This document shows, piece by piece, positions 1 through 5,329 of a DNA stretch of 5,329 nucleotides (the first letter of the stretch is position 1; the number at the start of each line of letters is the position of its first letter). The stretch lies in contig JAENIT010000060.1 of assembly GCA_016844365.1 (NCBI GenBank), forward strand, positions 1 through 5,329, given 5' to 3'. The notes below the pieces were generated by a model. That model did no database searches. It had not been told where the DNA came from and worked only from the letters and a program-made list of their open reading frames with translations. Position numbers and translations under genes: made by a program. The DNA comes from Dehalococcoidia bacterium. Lineage in GTDB: Bacteria > Chloroflexota > Dehalococcoidia > SHYD01 > SHYC01.

Positions 1-482
1 AAACCCGGCACTAGATTGAAGGCCGCAAGACTCAGGTTGATGACGGCCAGCCAGCCAGCCACGGCCGCGGTGGGGTCGTGGAAGGGTCGGGCTACTATCC
101 ACACCAGTCCAAAGAGGGCCGCGAGGGCCAGGCTGGAGAAGGGGCCCACCGCGGCTATCACCAGCTCGCCCTGGGGCCGAGGGGCCTCTCTGCCGATCTG
201 GGCAATGCCACCGAAGATGAAAAGGGTGATGCTTATGACGGGCACACCTAGGGACGACGCCACAAGGCCGTGAGCCAGCTCGTGGGCTACCACGGAGGCG
301 AAGAAAAGGAGGCTGGTTATTATACCCACGAAGACGTATGTGGCGTCGGACCATCCAGGGTAGCTTCTAGGAAACTGGCCGAAGACCAGGGAGGCCGTTA
401 CAATGACGAATATAACGAACCAGGTGTAACTAATGTAAAAGGGGATGCCCCATAGCCTCCCCATGGAAATTGAACCGCGCAC
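1..482 (-). CDS. Site-2 protease family protein (peptidase M50), 5' part, truncated by window edge
   Basis: Membrane-embedded zinc metalloprotease of the M50 (site-2 protease) family, which cuts substrates within the membrane; no substrate can be named here. The 160 visible residues contain the zinc motif HELAH (residues 67-71) in a hydrophobic helix. They also contain the conserved GGIAQIGRE segment (91-99) and the start of the second motif, N-L-V-P-G (156-160). That motif normally continues to the third zinc ligand, an Asp, which lies beyond the edge. Four or so membrane segments are visible (about 19-35, 50-72, 105-130, 143-158). I chose the GTG start at 482 because AAGGAG (488-493) lies 5 bases upstream and because the resulting N-terminus, ending in GSISMGRLWGIP, matches the usual family opening. 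The ATG at 464 is in frame but has no ribosome site. Many family members carry C-terminal CBS domains; that part is not visible. It lies 116 bases after the ATPase gene on the same strand, so it may or may not share its transcript. Confidence 0.92.
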   Translation of the reverse strand, partial: MRGSISMGRLWGIPFYISYTWFVIFVIVTASLVFGQFPRSYPGWSDATYVFVGIITSLLFFASVVAHELAHGLVASSLGVPVISITLFIFGGIAQIGREAPRPQGELVIAAVGPFSSLALAALFGLVWIVARPFHDPTAAVAGWLAVINLSLAAFNLVPG

Positions 483-487
483 ACTGT

Positions 488-493
488 CTCCTT
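488..493 (-). promoter_or_regulatory. Ribosome binding site of the M50 protease gene
   Basis: AAGGAG on the minus strand, 5 bases before GTG at 482. It decides for the GTG over the in-frame ATG at 464, which would be 23 bases away. Confidence 0.75.
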
Positions 494-509
494 ACGAGGT
501 TTAGCATAA

Positions 510-562
510 AGTCGGGCCGTTGGCCTCCTTGCTGTTACCTATAGCAACGCAAGGTCCCGACT
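510..562 (-). other. Structured intergenic element between ATPase and M50 genes
   Basis: On the minus strand an outer 7-bp stem (AGTCGGG at 562-556 with CCCGACT at 516-510) encloses an inner stem. The inner stem is CCTTGC (554-549) with GCAAGG (532-527), extended by GTT/AAC (548-546 with 536-534) across one bulged A, and it has a 9-base loop. A competing short hairpin, GGCC-AAC-GGCC (525-515), overlaps one arm of the outer stem. Only a short T run (TTTA) follows, so this is not a textbook intrinsic terminator. It sits 37 bases after the ATPase stop and about 17 bases before the protease ribosome site. It could end the copper operon transcript, or be a leader structure of the protease gene. 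Pairing was read by eye and no folding energy was computed. Confidence 0.4.
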
Positions 563-598
563 CCATGATACCATACCTGGCTCTTGGGTTTTAGCAGG

Positions 599-748
599 CT
601 AGCTTGCATACTTCTGGGGCTCCGCAACAAATTTGTCGTGGCAGCTCTTGGAGCAAAAGTAGTAAGCCTTCTCCCGGTATGTGGCCTGAGCGGCGGCGCT
701 TTGGGAGTCGATATCCATACCGCACACCACGTCCTTTACTGTAGCCAT
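599..748 (-). CDS. Possible internally initiated 49-residue YHS protein nested in the ATPase gene
   Basis: In the same frame as the ATPase, codon 935 is an ATG preceded by AAGGAGG (754-760) with a 5-base spacer, the strongest ribosome site in the window. Initiation here would give a 49-residue soluble protein that is exactly one YHS domain: VCGM near the start (C9), then YYFCSKSC (C32 and C36), ending in [13 protein letters not shown] domains are small metal-binding modules found with copper ATPases, both fused and separate. The preceding about 30 residues of the ATPase, rich in S, P and charged residues, look like a linker. That suits a once separate gene joined to the ATPase by loss of its stop codon. 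Whether the ribosome really starts here in addition to making the fusion is inference. Confidence 0.45.
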   Translation of the reverse strand: MATVKDVVCGMDIDSQSAAAQATYREKAYYFCSKSCHDKFVAEPQKYAS

Positions 749-3550
749 CGTATCCTCCTTCTTAGGATGGTATTCTCTTACTTCGATCATTGTCTGTACG
801 GTGGAACTGGGACTCCTGGGCGCGAGCAATGGCGGGCTCTTGTAGGCGCGCAGTCGGTTGGCGTTCGTGACCACAGACAGAGAGCTTAGCGCCATCGCAG
901 CGGCGGCAACCATCGGGCTAAGAAGGATCCCAAGAAATGGGTACAGTATGCCTGCCGCCAGGGGTATACCCAGGGAGTTATACGCAAAAGCGAATACCAG
1001 GTTCTGGCGGATGTTCTTCATAGTCGATCGACTGAGGGAGATAGCCGTAACCACTCCTTGCAGGTGGCCCGAGATCAGGGTGATGTCCGAGGCCTCCATG
1101 GCCACGTCGGTGCCAGTGCCGATGGCGAAGCCCACGTCGGCCTGGGCCAGGGCTGGGGCGTCGTTAATGCCGTCGCCCACCATGCCAACCAGCTTGCCCT
1201 CAGCCTGGAGTCGTTTCACTTCCAGCGCTTTGTCCTCCGGGAGCACCTCTGCCAGTACCCGGCCTATACCCACCTGGCGGGCGATAGCCTCTGCGGTGCG
1301 GCGGTTATCGCCGGTGATCATGACCACCTCCAACCCCAACTCCAGCAACGCCGCCACCGCCGTCGCCGAGTCCTCCTTCACCGTGTCCGCGACGGCCACA
1401 AGGCCCGCGGCCACCCCATCTACGGCAACGAACATTGGAGTCTTCCCCTGGCCCGCTAACTCCTGGGCAATACTATCCATCTCTTGAGTGTCAATGCCGG
1501 CCTCATCAAGGAGGCGGATGTTGCCCACTAGCACCTCTCTTGCGTCAACAACCACACTTATGCCCTTACCTGTTATAGACTGAAAGTCGGCGGGTTCTGC
1601 CAACTCTAAACCTCTCTCCCGCGCGCCCTCAACAATTGCCTGGCCTAGAGGGTGCTCAGAAACCCTCTCAGCCGAGGCCACAAGTCGGAGCATAGTGGCC
1701 TCATCAAGAGATCCCAAGGGCACAACGTCGGTCAGAGCCGGCTTACCTCTGGTAATAGTACCTGTCTTGTCCAGAATAATGGTATTAAGCTTGTGGGCGG
1801 TCTCAAGGGACTCGGCCGAGCGTATCAGGATACCGTTCTGGGCACCCTTCCCGGTGCTGACCATGATGGAGAGAGGAGTAGCCAACCCCAGGGCGCAGGG
1901 ACAGGCGATGATGAGCACGGACACGGCGTTGACCAGGGCAAAGGTGAAGGCGGGAGGTGCGCCAAAGTCGTACCACACCACAAAAGTGGCGATGGCTATG
2001 AAAACCACACCTGGCACGAAGTAGCTGGATACCATATCGGCCAGTCGCTGGATAGGGGCCTTGGAGCCCTGGGCTTGCTCCACCAGACGGATGATCTGGG
2101 CTAACATGGTGTCCTTGCCTACCTTGGTGGCGCGAAAGCGGAAGGCCCCCGTTTGGTTGATGGTGGCCCCAATGACCATATCTCCTACTTCTTTGGTCAC
2201 AGGGATGCTTTCGCCTGTTACCATAGATTCGTCCAGGGTGGAACGTCCCTCGGTTATCTCGCCGTCTACGGGCACCTTTTCTCCGGGGCGGACTACAACT
2301 ACATCCCCAATCTGCAACTCTTCCACGGACACTTCCCGTTCTTGGCCGTCCCGCACCACACGCGCAGTCCTGGCCTGAAGCCCCATAAGCGTCCGGATAG
2401 CTTCGCTGGTGTTGCCTTTGGCAATGGCCTCAAGGAGCCGTCCCAAGACAATCAGAGTTAGGATCACCCCCACGGCCTCATAGTAGACTTCCTGCAGGTC
2501 TTCTGGTAAAACTCCAGGGGCTACGGTGACCACCAGGCTGTAGCCAAAGGCGGCCGTGGTTCCGATGGTGATGAGGGTGTTCATGTCCGCAGTACGGTGG
2601 GTCAAAGTCAACCATCCGGTCCGATGGATGGGCCAGCCGGTGTAGAACATCACGGGAGCAATAAGGGCAAACTGGACCCAAGGGCTCTCCATAAGGTCTG
2701 GGACTAGGGCAGGGCCGAAGAATTGCTCTACCATAACCGCCAGTAAGACCGGGGCTGTGAAAAAGGCGCCCAGGGCGACCCGTCGGGTCAGATTCTCTCG
2801 CTCGGCCTTGCGGGCGTCGGCCTCTCGGTCCTCGGTGTCCTGGCTGCCCGGCTCTGACCTGGGCTGGACTCGGTAGCCAACTTCCTCTATCGCCTTCTGG
2901 ATCTCCTCAAGGGAGACTTGGCCGGGGTGATAGGCTACGGTCACCCTCTCTGTCCCAAAGTTGACACTGGCGTTATCAACTCCCGTTAGACCCTTCAAAT
3001 TGCCCTCGATGATTGCAACACAGGTGGGGCAGTTAACGCCTCCGCCAAGAAGAGAGAACTCGGCGTGGGATGGAGTGCCCACCTGGAGTTCAGGGCCTAC
3101 TCCCACGGCTTGGGCGAAGCTAGACGTTACCTGCTCAGCCTCGCTGGATGCTAGAGTTGCCTGTGCTGCAGCCCTGTCGCTCTCGACGATGATGGTGCCG
3201 TGAAGCATGTTCATTCCGCAGGCGAAGCCGAAGGTGCCTAACTTATCAGGGGTGAACTCCACAGTTGTAGTGGCAAAGGCGGCCAGGCTTTTGCTCACCT
3301 GGAAGTCCGGGAATGCTACTCTGGAGGTGCAATCGCTGGCCTCCTGGCGATCGAACAGCAGACGTAGCGGGACGCCCACTTGGACACGGATGATGTCGGG
3401 AGAATACCCGCCTTTGACGGTGATCTTGATCTCCTGAATACCAGCCCTAACCTGGGCCTGCCTAGCTTGCTTAGGACCGAAGAAGAACCAGTAGAGGATA
3501 AATATAGCGAAGAGGCCCCCTGCGCTGACCGCAAACTGGTCATTTGCCAT
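599..3550 (-). CDS. copA: Cu(+)-translocating P1B-type ATPase with cupredoxin-like, HMA and YHS domains
   Basis: ATP-driven copper(I) exporter of the inner membrane, 983 residues, longer than a usual CopA (about 750-850) because of added domains. Order: a transmembrane helix (about 8-24); a cupredoxin-like domain (about 40-122) with possible copper ligands C74, C111, M113, M115 and H117; an HMA domain (about 164-228) with the CPTC pair at C174/C177; the eight-helix ATPase core; a linker; and a YHS domain (about 938-983) with C943, C966 and C970. Core motifs are complete: TGE 445-447, CPC 550-552, DKTGT from the phosphorylated D594, HP 633-634, TGDN 746-749, GDGIND 792-797. Y857-N858 and M886-x-x-S889-S890 are the marks of Cu(+) (type IB-1) pumps. 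The ATG at 3550 has AAGGAG (3561-3566) 10 bases upstream and overlaps the end of the methyltransferase gene by 11 bases. The open frame runs 44 codons further upstream, but that part lies inside the methyltransferase gene and looks non-coding. An internal start at 748 may yield the YHS domain alone. Confidence 0.96.
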   Translation of the reverse strand: MANDQFAVSAGGLFAIFILYWFFFGPKQARQAQVRAGIQEIKITVKGGYSPDIIRVQVGVPLRLLFDRQEASDCTSRVAFPDFQVSKSLAAFATTTVEFTPDKLGTFGFACGMNMLHGTIIVESDRAAAQATLASSEAEQVTSSFAQAVGVGPELQVGTPSHAEFSLLGGGVNCPTCVAIIEGNLKGLTGVDNASVNFGTERVTVAYHPGQVSLEEIQKAIEEVGYRVQPRSEPGSQDTEDREADARKAERENLTRRVALGAFFTAPVLLAVMVEQFFGPALVPDLMESPWVQFALIAPVMFYTGWPIHRTGWLTLTHRTADMNTLITIGTTAAFGYSLVVTVAPGVLPEDLQEVYYEAVGVILTLIVLGRLLEAIAKGNTSEAIRTLMGLQARTARVVRDGQEREVSVEELQIGDVVVVRPGEKVPVDGEITEGRSTLDESMVTGESIPVTKEVGDMVIGATINQTGAFRFRATKVGKDTMLAQIIRLVEQAQGSKAPIQRLADMVSSYFVPGVVFIAIATFVVWYDFGAPPAFTFALVNAVSVLIIACPCALGLATPLSIMVSTGKGAQNGILIRSAESLETAHKLNTIILDKTGTITRGKPALTDVVPLGSLDEATMLRLVASAERVSEHPLGQAIVEGARERGLELAEPADFQSITGKGISVVVDAREVLVGNIRLLDEAGIDTQEMDSIAQELAGQGKTPMFVAVDGVAAGLVAVADTVKEDSATAVAALLELGLEVVMITGDNRRTAEAIARQVGIGRVLAEVLPEDKALEVKRLQAEGKLVGMVGDGINDAPALAQADVGFAIGTGTDVAMEASDITLISGHLQGVVTAISLSRSTMKNIRQNLVFAFAYNSLGIPLAAGILYPFLGILLSPMVAAAAMALSSLSVVTNANRLRAYKSPPLLAPRSPSSTVQTMIEVREYHPKKEDTMATVKDVVCGMDIDSQSAAAQATYREKAYYFCSKSCHDKFVAEPQKYAS
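754..760 (-). promoter_or_regulatory. Internal ribosome binding site before the YHS domain
   Basis: AAGGAGG on the minus strand, 5 bases before the in-frame ATG at 748, inside the ATPase reading frame (it encodes part of the KKED linker residues). Its near-perfect fit to the anti-Shine-Dalgarno sequence is not needed for the fused protein. Confidence 0.55.
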
Positions 3551-4208
3551 TTGAGCTATTCTCCTTAGATCTGATGACGTACCAATGTGGGAGGAAGGCT
3601 GGTGTGACCGTTGCGTAACGATTGTAGTCCTCGCCGAATTCAAGCCGAGCTTCCATCTCCTCCCGGCGGGCCAGCCGTACATACACCGTCACTAGAATCG
3701 GAAACATGACAAGGGTGAGGAAGGTGGGCCACTGCAACAAAAATCCGAACATGATGAGCACAAAAGCCGCGTACTGCGGATGCCGCAGACGCCCGTACGG
3801 GCCTGTAGTTGCAAGCGCATGATCCCGCTGCATCCTGTAAAGCACGTCCCATGCCGATGACAGCAACCAGAATCCGCCAAAAATAAAGAGATAGCTGAAG
3901 AAGTGGAAGGGGCTAAAATGGGGGTCGCCTTCCCAGCCAAGCAGGGTAGTCCACAGGTGCCCGGCGTTGTGGGACAGCAGGTCCAACCCTGGCACGCGGC
4001 TACCAAGCCAACCGGACAGGAGGTAAATAGTTAGAGGAAAGCCATACATCTCAGTGAACAACGCGATAATAAACGCAGCGAATGCTCCGAAGGAGCGCCA
4101 GTCACGGGCTATCCTTGGCTTCGTGAAGCTGAAGGCGAAGATGATGAAAACGGCCGCGTTGATCACCACCAGCCACCAGAGTCCATAGGCAGGCTGTTCG
4201 GTGTTCAA
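3540..4208 (-). CDS. Isoprenylcysteine carboxyl methyltransferase-like integral membrane protein
   Basis: Membrane protein of 222 residues in the ICMT/PEMT-like family, whose members transfer a methyl group from S-adenosylmethionine; the bacterial substrate next to copper pumps is not known. The family signature is clear: G136-P-Y-x-x-x-R142-H143-P144-x-Y146, then a hydrophobic pair of helices, then R182-E183-E184 and F191-G-x-x-Y195-x-x-Y198 ending at P203. Further membrane segments lie at about 9-28, 41-62 and 103-122. The start is TTG at 4208. An in-frame TAG sits immediately upstream, and the next Met (54) would remove conserved N-terminal helices. The TTG overlaps the stop of the DUF2933-like gene (TTGA), so translation is probably coupled; only a weak AGAG lies upstream. 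Its end overlaps the ATPase start by 11 bases. Family assignment is firm; a role in copper handling is inferred from operon position only. Confidence 0.88.
   Translation of the reverse strand: MNTEQPAYGLWWLVVINAAVFIIFAFSFTKPRIARDWRSFGAFAAFIIALFTEMYGFPLTIYLLSGWLGSRVPGLDLLSHNAGHLWTTLLGWEGDPHFSPFHFFSYLFIFGGFWLLSSAWDVLYRMQRDHALATTGPYGRLRHPQYAAFVLIMFGFLLQWPTFLTLVMFPILVTVYVRLARREEMEARLEFGEDYNRYATVTPAFLPHWYVIRSKENSSNGK
3561..3566 (-). promoter_or_regulatory. Ribosome binding site of the copper ATPase gene
   Basis: AAGGAG on the minus strand, 10 bases before ATG 3550 and inside the 3' end of the methyltransferase gene. It fixes the ATPase start and excludes the longer open frame reaching 3682. Confidence 0.75.
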
Positions 4209-4438
4209 CTATTATATTCTCTGGGATGGGCGTCGTGGCCCTCACCCCCGTTGCCATGCCCGCCATGCATAAAGATATGGAGGACGGGACAGGCCAGGAG
4301 CAGCAGGAAGGGCAGAGCGCCGAAAACATGGGCAGTGTGCTCGGTCAGCAGCAAGAATCCGGCGATCGCGAGGAAGGCGATCAATGCCAGTCTTCCTCGC
4401 GACCATCCTCTACCGGAGCGCTCAGTCGCCTGGGTCAT
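4205..4438 (-). CDS. DUF2933-like small His-rich membrane protein
   Basis: 77 residues, function unknown. A charged N-terminus (T-Q-A-T-E-R-S-G-R) leads into two hydrophobic helices (about 17-32 and 38-57) separated by the polar T-E-H-T-A-H turn (32-37). The C-terminal tail is rich in His and Gly (H58, H61, H68, H71). This layout, with a CP pair near the end of helix 2 (C50-P51) followed by H54 and M57-H58, matches the DUF2933 family, often found beside copper ATPase genes. The His/Met/Cys cluster suggests metal binding, but that is inference. ATG 4438 overlaps the stop of the preceding gene as ATGA. A GTG at 4447 would add three residues but lacks a better ribosome site, so the coupled ATG is preferred. 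The stop overlaps the TTG start of the methyltransferase gene. Confidence 0.82.
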   Translation of the reverse strand: MTQATERSGRGWSRGRLALIAFLAIAGFLLLTEHTAHVFGALPFLLLLACPVLHIFMHGGHGNGGEGHDAHPREYNS

Positions 4439-4740
4439 CGGTCCCACTGCTTATACAGCCAGGCGGTGGAGGCCGTGGTTACCCAGGCAAAGATGCCAAT
4501 GGTGACCAGTCCTAGGAGGAACTCTCCTCCCTGGAATCCCGGCCACGGGGCAGTGCCAACGGCTAGGCCATGGAACCAAGAGCGGGCCACAGTGGCCAGG
4601 ACCTCTGGCGCTACAAGGCTCAACACGCGGCAGAGGACATAGACTAAGAGGGCCACGACCGTAACTGCGTTTGCCATCGGCACGACTTCTAAGGTTGCGA
4701 CGTGCTGTCTGTTGGCTACCCCTAATTTGGCGCTGATCAT
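4435..4740 (-). CDS. DUF5676-like two-helix membrane protein
   Basis: 101 residues, function unknown, first gene of the four-gene copper operon. Two membrane helices (about 25-44 and 72-95) flank a short extramembrane stretch containing S54-W-F-H-G58. The sequence ends in a W-L-Y-K-Q-W tail. The pattern (M-A-N-A-V-T-V-V at 22-29, A-P-E around 44-46, S-W-F-H, then G-G-x-F-L-x-G before the second helix) resembles DUF5676 membrane proteins, small proteins often encoded near copper genes. ATG 4740 is preceded by a purine-rich GGGGG site 5 bases upstream. Met22 is a possible shorter start with only a weak AGAAG before it, and the 21 residues between are not hydrophobic. The stop overlaps the next start as ATGA. 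Confidence 0.72.
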   Translation of the reverse strand: MISAKLGVANRQHVATLEVVPMANAVTVVALLVYVLCRVLSLVAPEVLATVARSWFHGLAVGTAPWPGFQGGEFLLGLVTIGIFAWVTTASTAWLYKQWDR

Positions 4741-4802
4741 GGCTTCCCCCTTTTCCCTTGTCCGGGCAGAAATGGGCCAGATTGCACAAGGTTCACCAGC
4801 AT
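4737..4802 (-). other. Short open frame (21 codons) coupled to the DUF5676-like gene
   Basis: An ATG at 4802 opens 21 codons (M-L-V-N-L-V-Q-S-G-P-F-L-P-G...) whose TGA overlaps the next start as ATGA. GGAGAGG lies 11 bases upstream. It could be a leader peptide or chance; no family is recognised. Confidence 0.2.
4746..4754 (-). promoter_or_regulatory. Ribosome binding site of the DUF5676-like gene
   Basis: AAAAGGGGG on the minus strand, 5 bases before ATG 4740. It is less canonical than AAGGAG but well placed, and supports the first Met over Met22. Confidence 0.55.
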
Positions 4803-4897
4803 AGCCTTGATGGCCTCTCCAAACTCACCCGCTTTTCATCCGCTGGCGATCTTGCATCAACATCTATTCTGTCTATCTCCAGTTTAGGACGCAGTAC

Positions 4898-4948
4898 GTG
4901 AGGAAAATGTGAGAAACACGGGGTCACACATGAAGATAGTGTGAGAAA
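4898..4948. repeat. GTGAG(G)AAA repeats around an inverted repeat, possible operator
   Basis: On the plus strand GTGAGGAAA (4899-4907), TGTGAGAAA (4908-4916) and TGTGAGAAA (4940-4948) recur. The two 9-base copies are identical and 32 bases apart, about three helical turns; on the minus strand the first two give TCAC half-sites 11 bases apart. Between them lies the inverted repeat TCACAC (4924-4929), 9 bases, GTGTGA (4939-4944). Placed about 160-210 bases before the copper operon, this suits a binding site for a metal-responsive or OmpR-type regulator, but the regulator is not in the window. Confidence 0.4.
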
Positions 4949-5017
4949 TGGGGGAGTTATAGGGTGGCGAGGCGACTCTCCTCGGAGGCCACGCTATGGG
5001 CTGACGTCTGCACCCGA

Positions 5018-5038
5018 CTCCCCATGTAGAATGGGGAG
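5018..5038. other. Perfect 8-bp hairpin downstream of the small YHS gene
   Basis: CTCCCCAT (5018-5025) pairs fully with ATGGGGAG (5031-5038) around a 5-base loop. It begins about 50 bases after the YHS stop codon on the minus strand. No T run follows on the minus strand, so it is not a standard intrinsic terminator. It might protect the YHS mRNA 3' end or mark a weak terminator separating it from the copper operon. Confidence 0.35.
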
Positions 5039-5088
5039 GTCTTCCCTGTCTTGGCCTGAGGATCAGCGCTTGACTAATAGACTTCTCC

Positions 5089-5295
5089 TTACATCTCCAT
5101 CTTCTTCTCACCAGAAAGATAGGCTTCTGGCTCCTTAGAAAAGGCCACGCGGCAGCCGGGGCCGCAGAAGTAGTAGGTTTGCCCGTTGTGCTCGTGGGTG
5201 CCGCCACGGGGGTTAGCCATGTCCACATCCATGTGGCAGACGGGGTCCTCGGCGCTATTCGGCTTCTTAAAGAGTCCCAACAGGTTGCTTACCAT
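5089..5295 (-). CDS. Small stand-alone YHS-domain protein
   Basis: 68 residues, probably cytosolic. After a short N-terminus (M-V-S-N-L-L-G-L-F-K-K) comes a complete YHS domain: D17-P-V-C20-H-M-D-V-D, then Y41-Y-F-C44-G-P-G-C48, then F52 and E55-P-E-A-Y59. The three Cys are the expected metal ligands. His21 replaces the Gly of the more common VCGM form, and an H34-E-H36 pair adds possible ligands. The tail is Lys- and Met-rich (G-E-K-K-M-E-M). YHS domains accompany heavy-metal ATPases and are thought to bind metal or act as small chaperones; the metal is not shown by sequence alone. ATG 5295 has AAGGAG (5303-5308) 7 bases upstream. It is on the same strand as the copper operon but separated from it by 348 bases, so it is either the first gene of a longer transcript or a separate unit. 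Confidence 0.88.
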   Translation of the reverse strand: MVSNLLGLFKKPNSAEDPVCHMDVDMANPRGGTHEHNGQTYYFCGPGCRVAFSKEPEAYLSGEKKMEM

Positions 5296-5302
5296 TGTTA
5301 TT

Positions 5303-5308
5303 CTCCTT
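5303..5308 (-). promoter_or_regulatory. Ribosome binding site of the small YHS gene
   Basis: AAGGAG on the minus strand, 7 bases before ATG 5295. The remaining bases to the window edge show no clear promoter. Confidence 0.7.
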
Positions 5309-5329
5309 TGTTGTCCTGAGGGAATGATC

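Larger units (their letters stand above)
4741..5088. other. Intergenic control region with repeats and hairpins, no convincing gene
   Basis: 348 bases between the small YHS gene and the copper operon. Open frames here are short or are extensions in the wrong frame of the YHS gene. What can be seen is an 8-bp perfect hairpin (5018-5038), a 5-bp hairpin (CGAGG/CCTCG, 4968-4984), a repeat cluster (4898-4948), and the purine-rich ribosome site of the DUF5676-like gene. A TATAAC hexamer on the minus strand (4961-4956) could be a -10 box, but no matching -35 box is visible. The operon promoter is most likely here, though I cannot place it. Confidence 0.6.

Noticed and set aside
16..455. Two plus-strand open frames at the left end
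   Set aside because: They are antisense to the M50 protease, whose HELAH and NLVPG motifs are intact on the minus strand.
584..2461. Plus-strand open frames opposite the ATPase gene
   Set aside because: They mirror the codon bias of a GC-rich gene on the other strand, show no recognisable motif, and overlap a gene with complete P-type ATPase motifs.
3551..3682. Longer ATPase start, adding 44 residues upstream of ATG 3550
   Set aside because: The extension lies inside the 3' end of the methyltransferase gene in another frame, has no ribosome site, and is low-complexity basic/Ser-rich; AAGGAG 10 bases before 3550 fixes the start.
4439..4447. GTG start three codons upstream of the DUF2933-like ATG
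   Set aside because: The ATG sits in an ATGA overlap with the preceding stop, the coupling style of this operon; GTG gains nothing.
4451..4789. 112-residue minus-strand open frame over the DUF5676-like gene
   Set aside because: It has no hydrophobic or domain pattern and is a shifted frame of a gene that fits the operon by ATGA overlap.
4956..4961. TATAAC as a -10 promoter box on the minus strand
   Set aside because: No TTGACA-like box lies 16-20 bases upstream in the GC-rich sequence, so I do not call a promoter.
4884..5228. 114-residue minus-strand open frame over the YHS gene and intergenic region
   Set aside because: It is out of frame with the YHS protein, rich in Pro, Arg and Ser with no motif, and lacks a ribosome site.
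1..5329. CRISPR array, tRNA or rRNA genes, insertion sequence, attachment site
   Set aside because: I saw no regular repeat-spacer pattern, no cloverleaf with a CCA-type end, no transposase or integrase motif and no terminal inverted repeats.

Overview
All genes I can support lie on the minus strand, so transcription runs from high to low coordinates. The window looks bacterial: Shine-Dalgarno sites of the AAGGAG type precede several starts, and genes are tightly coupled. Base composition is fairly GC-rich. The taxon cannot be fixed from this window; gene content and protein style would suit a Chloroflexota-like or other environmental lineage, but that is a weak guess.

Layout in transcription order. 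(1) 5295-5089: a small free-standing YHS-domain protein. (2) 5088-4741: about 350 bases with no convincing gene, but with an 8-bp perfect hairpin and a cluster of GTGAGAAA-type repeats around an inverted repeat; this is the likely control region of the next operon. (3) 4740-599: four overlapping genes that form one operon: a DUF5676-like two-helix membrane protein, a DUF2933-like His-rich two-helix membrane protein, an isoprenylcysteine carboxyl methyltransferase-like membrane protein starting at TTG, and a 983-residue copper P1B-type ATPase. (4) 598-483: an intergenic stretch with a complex potential hairpin. (5) 482-1: the 5' part of a site-2 protease (peptidase M50), cut by the window edge.

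The ATPase is the centrepiece. It joins an N-terminal transmembrane helix, a cupredoxin-like domain, a heavy-metal-associated (HMA) domain, a complete Cu(+)-ATPase core (CPC, DKTGT, HP, GDGIND, and the YN and MxxSS copper-site motifs) and a C-terminal YHS domain. By topology the cupredoxin-like domain should be cytosolic, which is unusual. The YHS domain is preceded, in frame, by a strong Shine-Dalgarno site and an ATG, so it may also be made as a separate 49-residue protein. With the second YHS protein upstream and two small membrane proteins of unknown function, the window reads as a copper efflux or copper handling cassette in which several small metal-binding parts feed or modulate one exporter.
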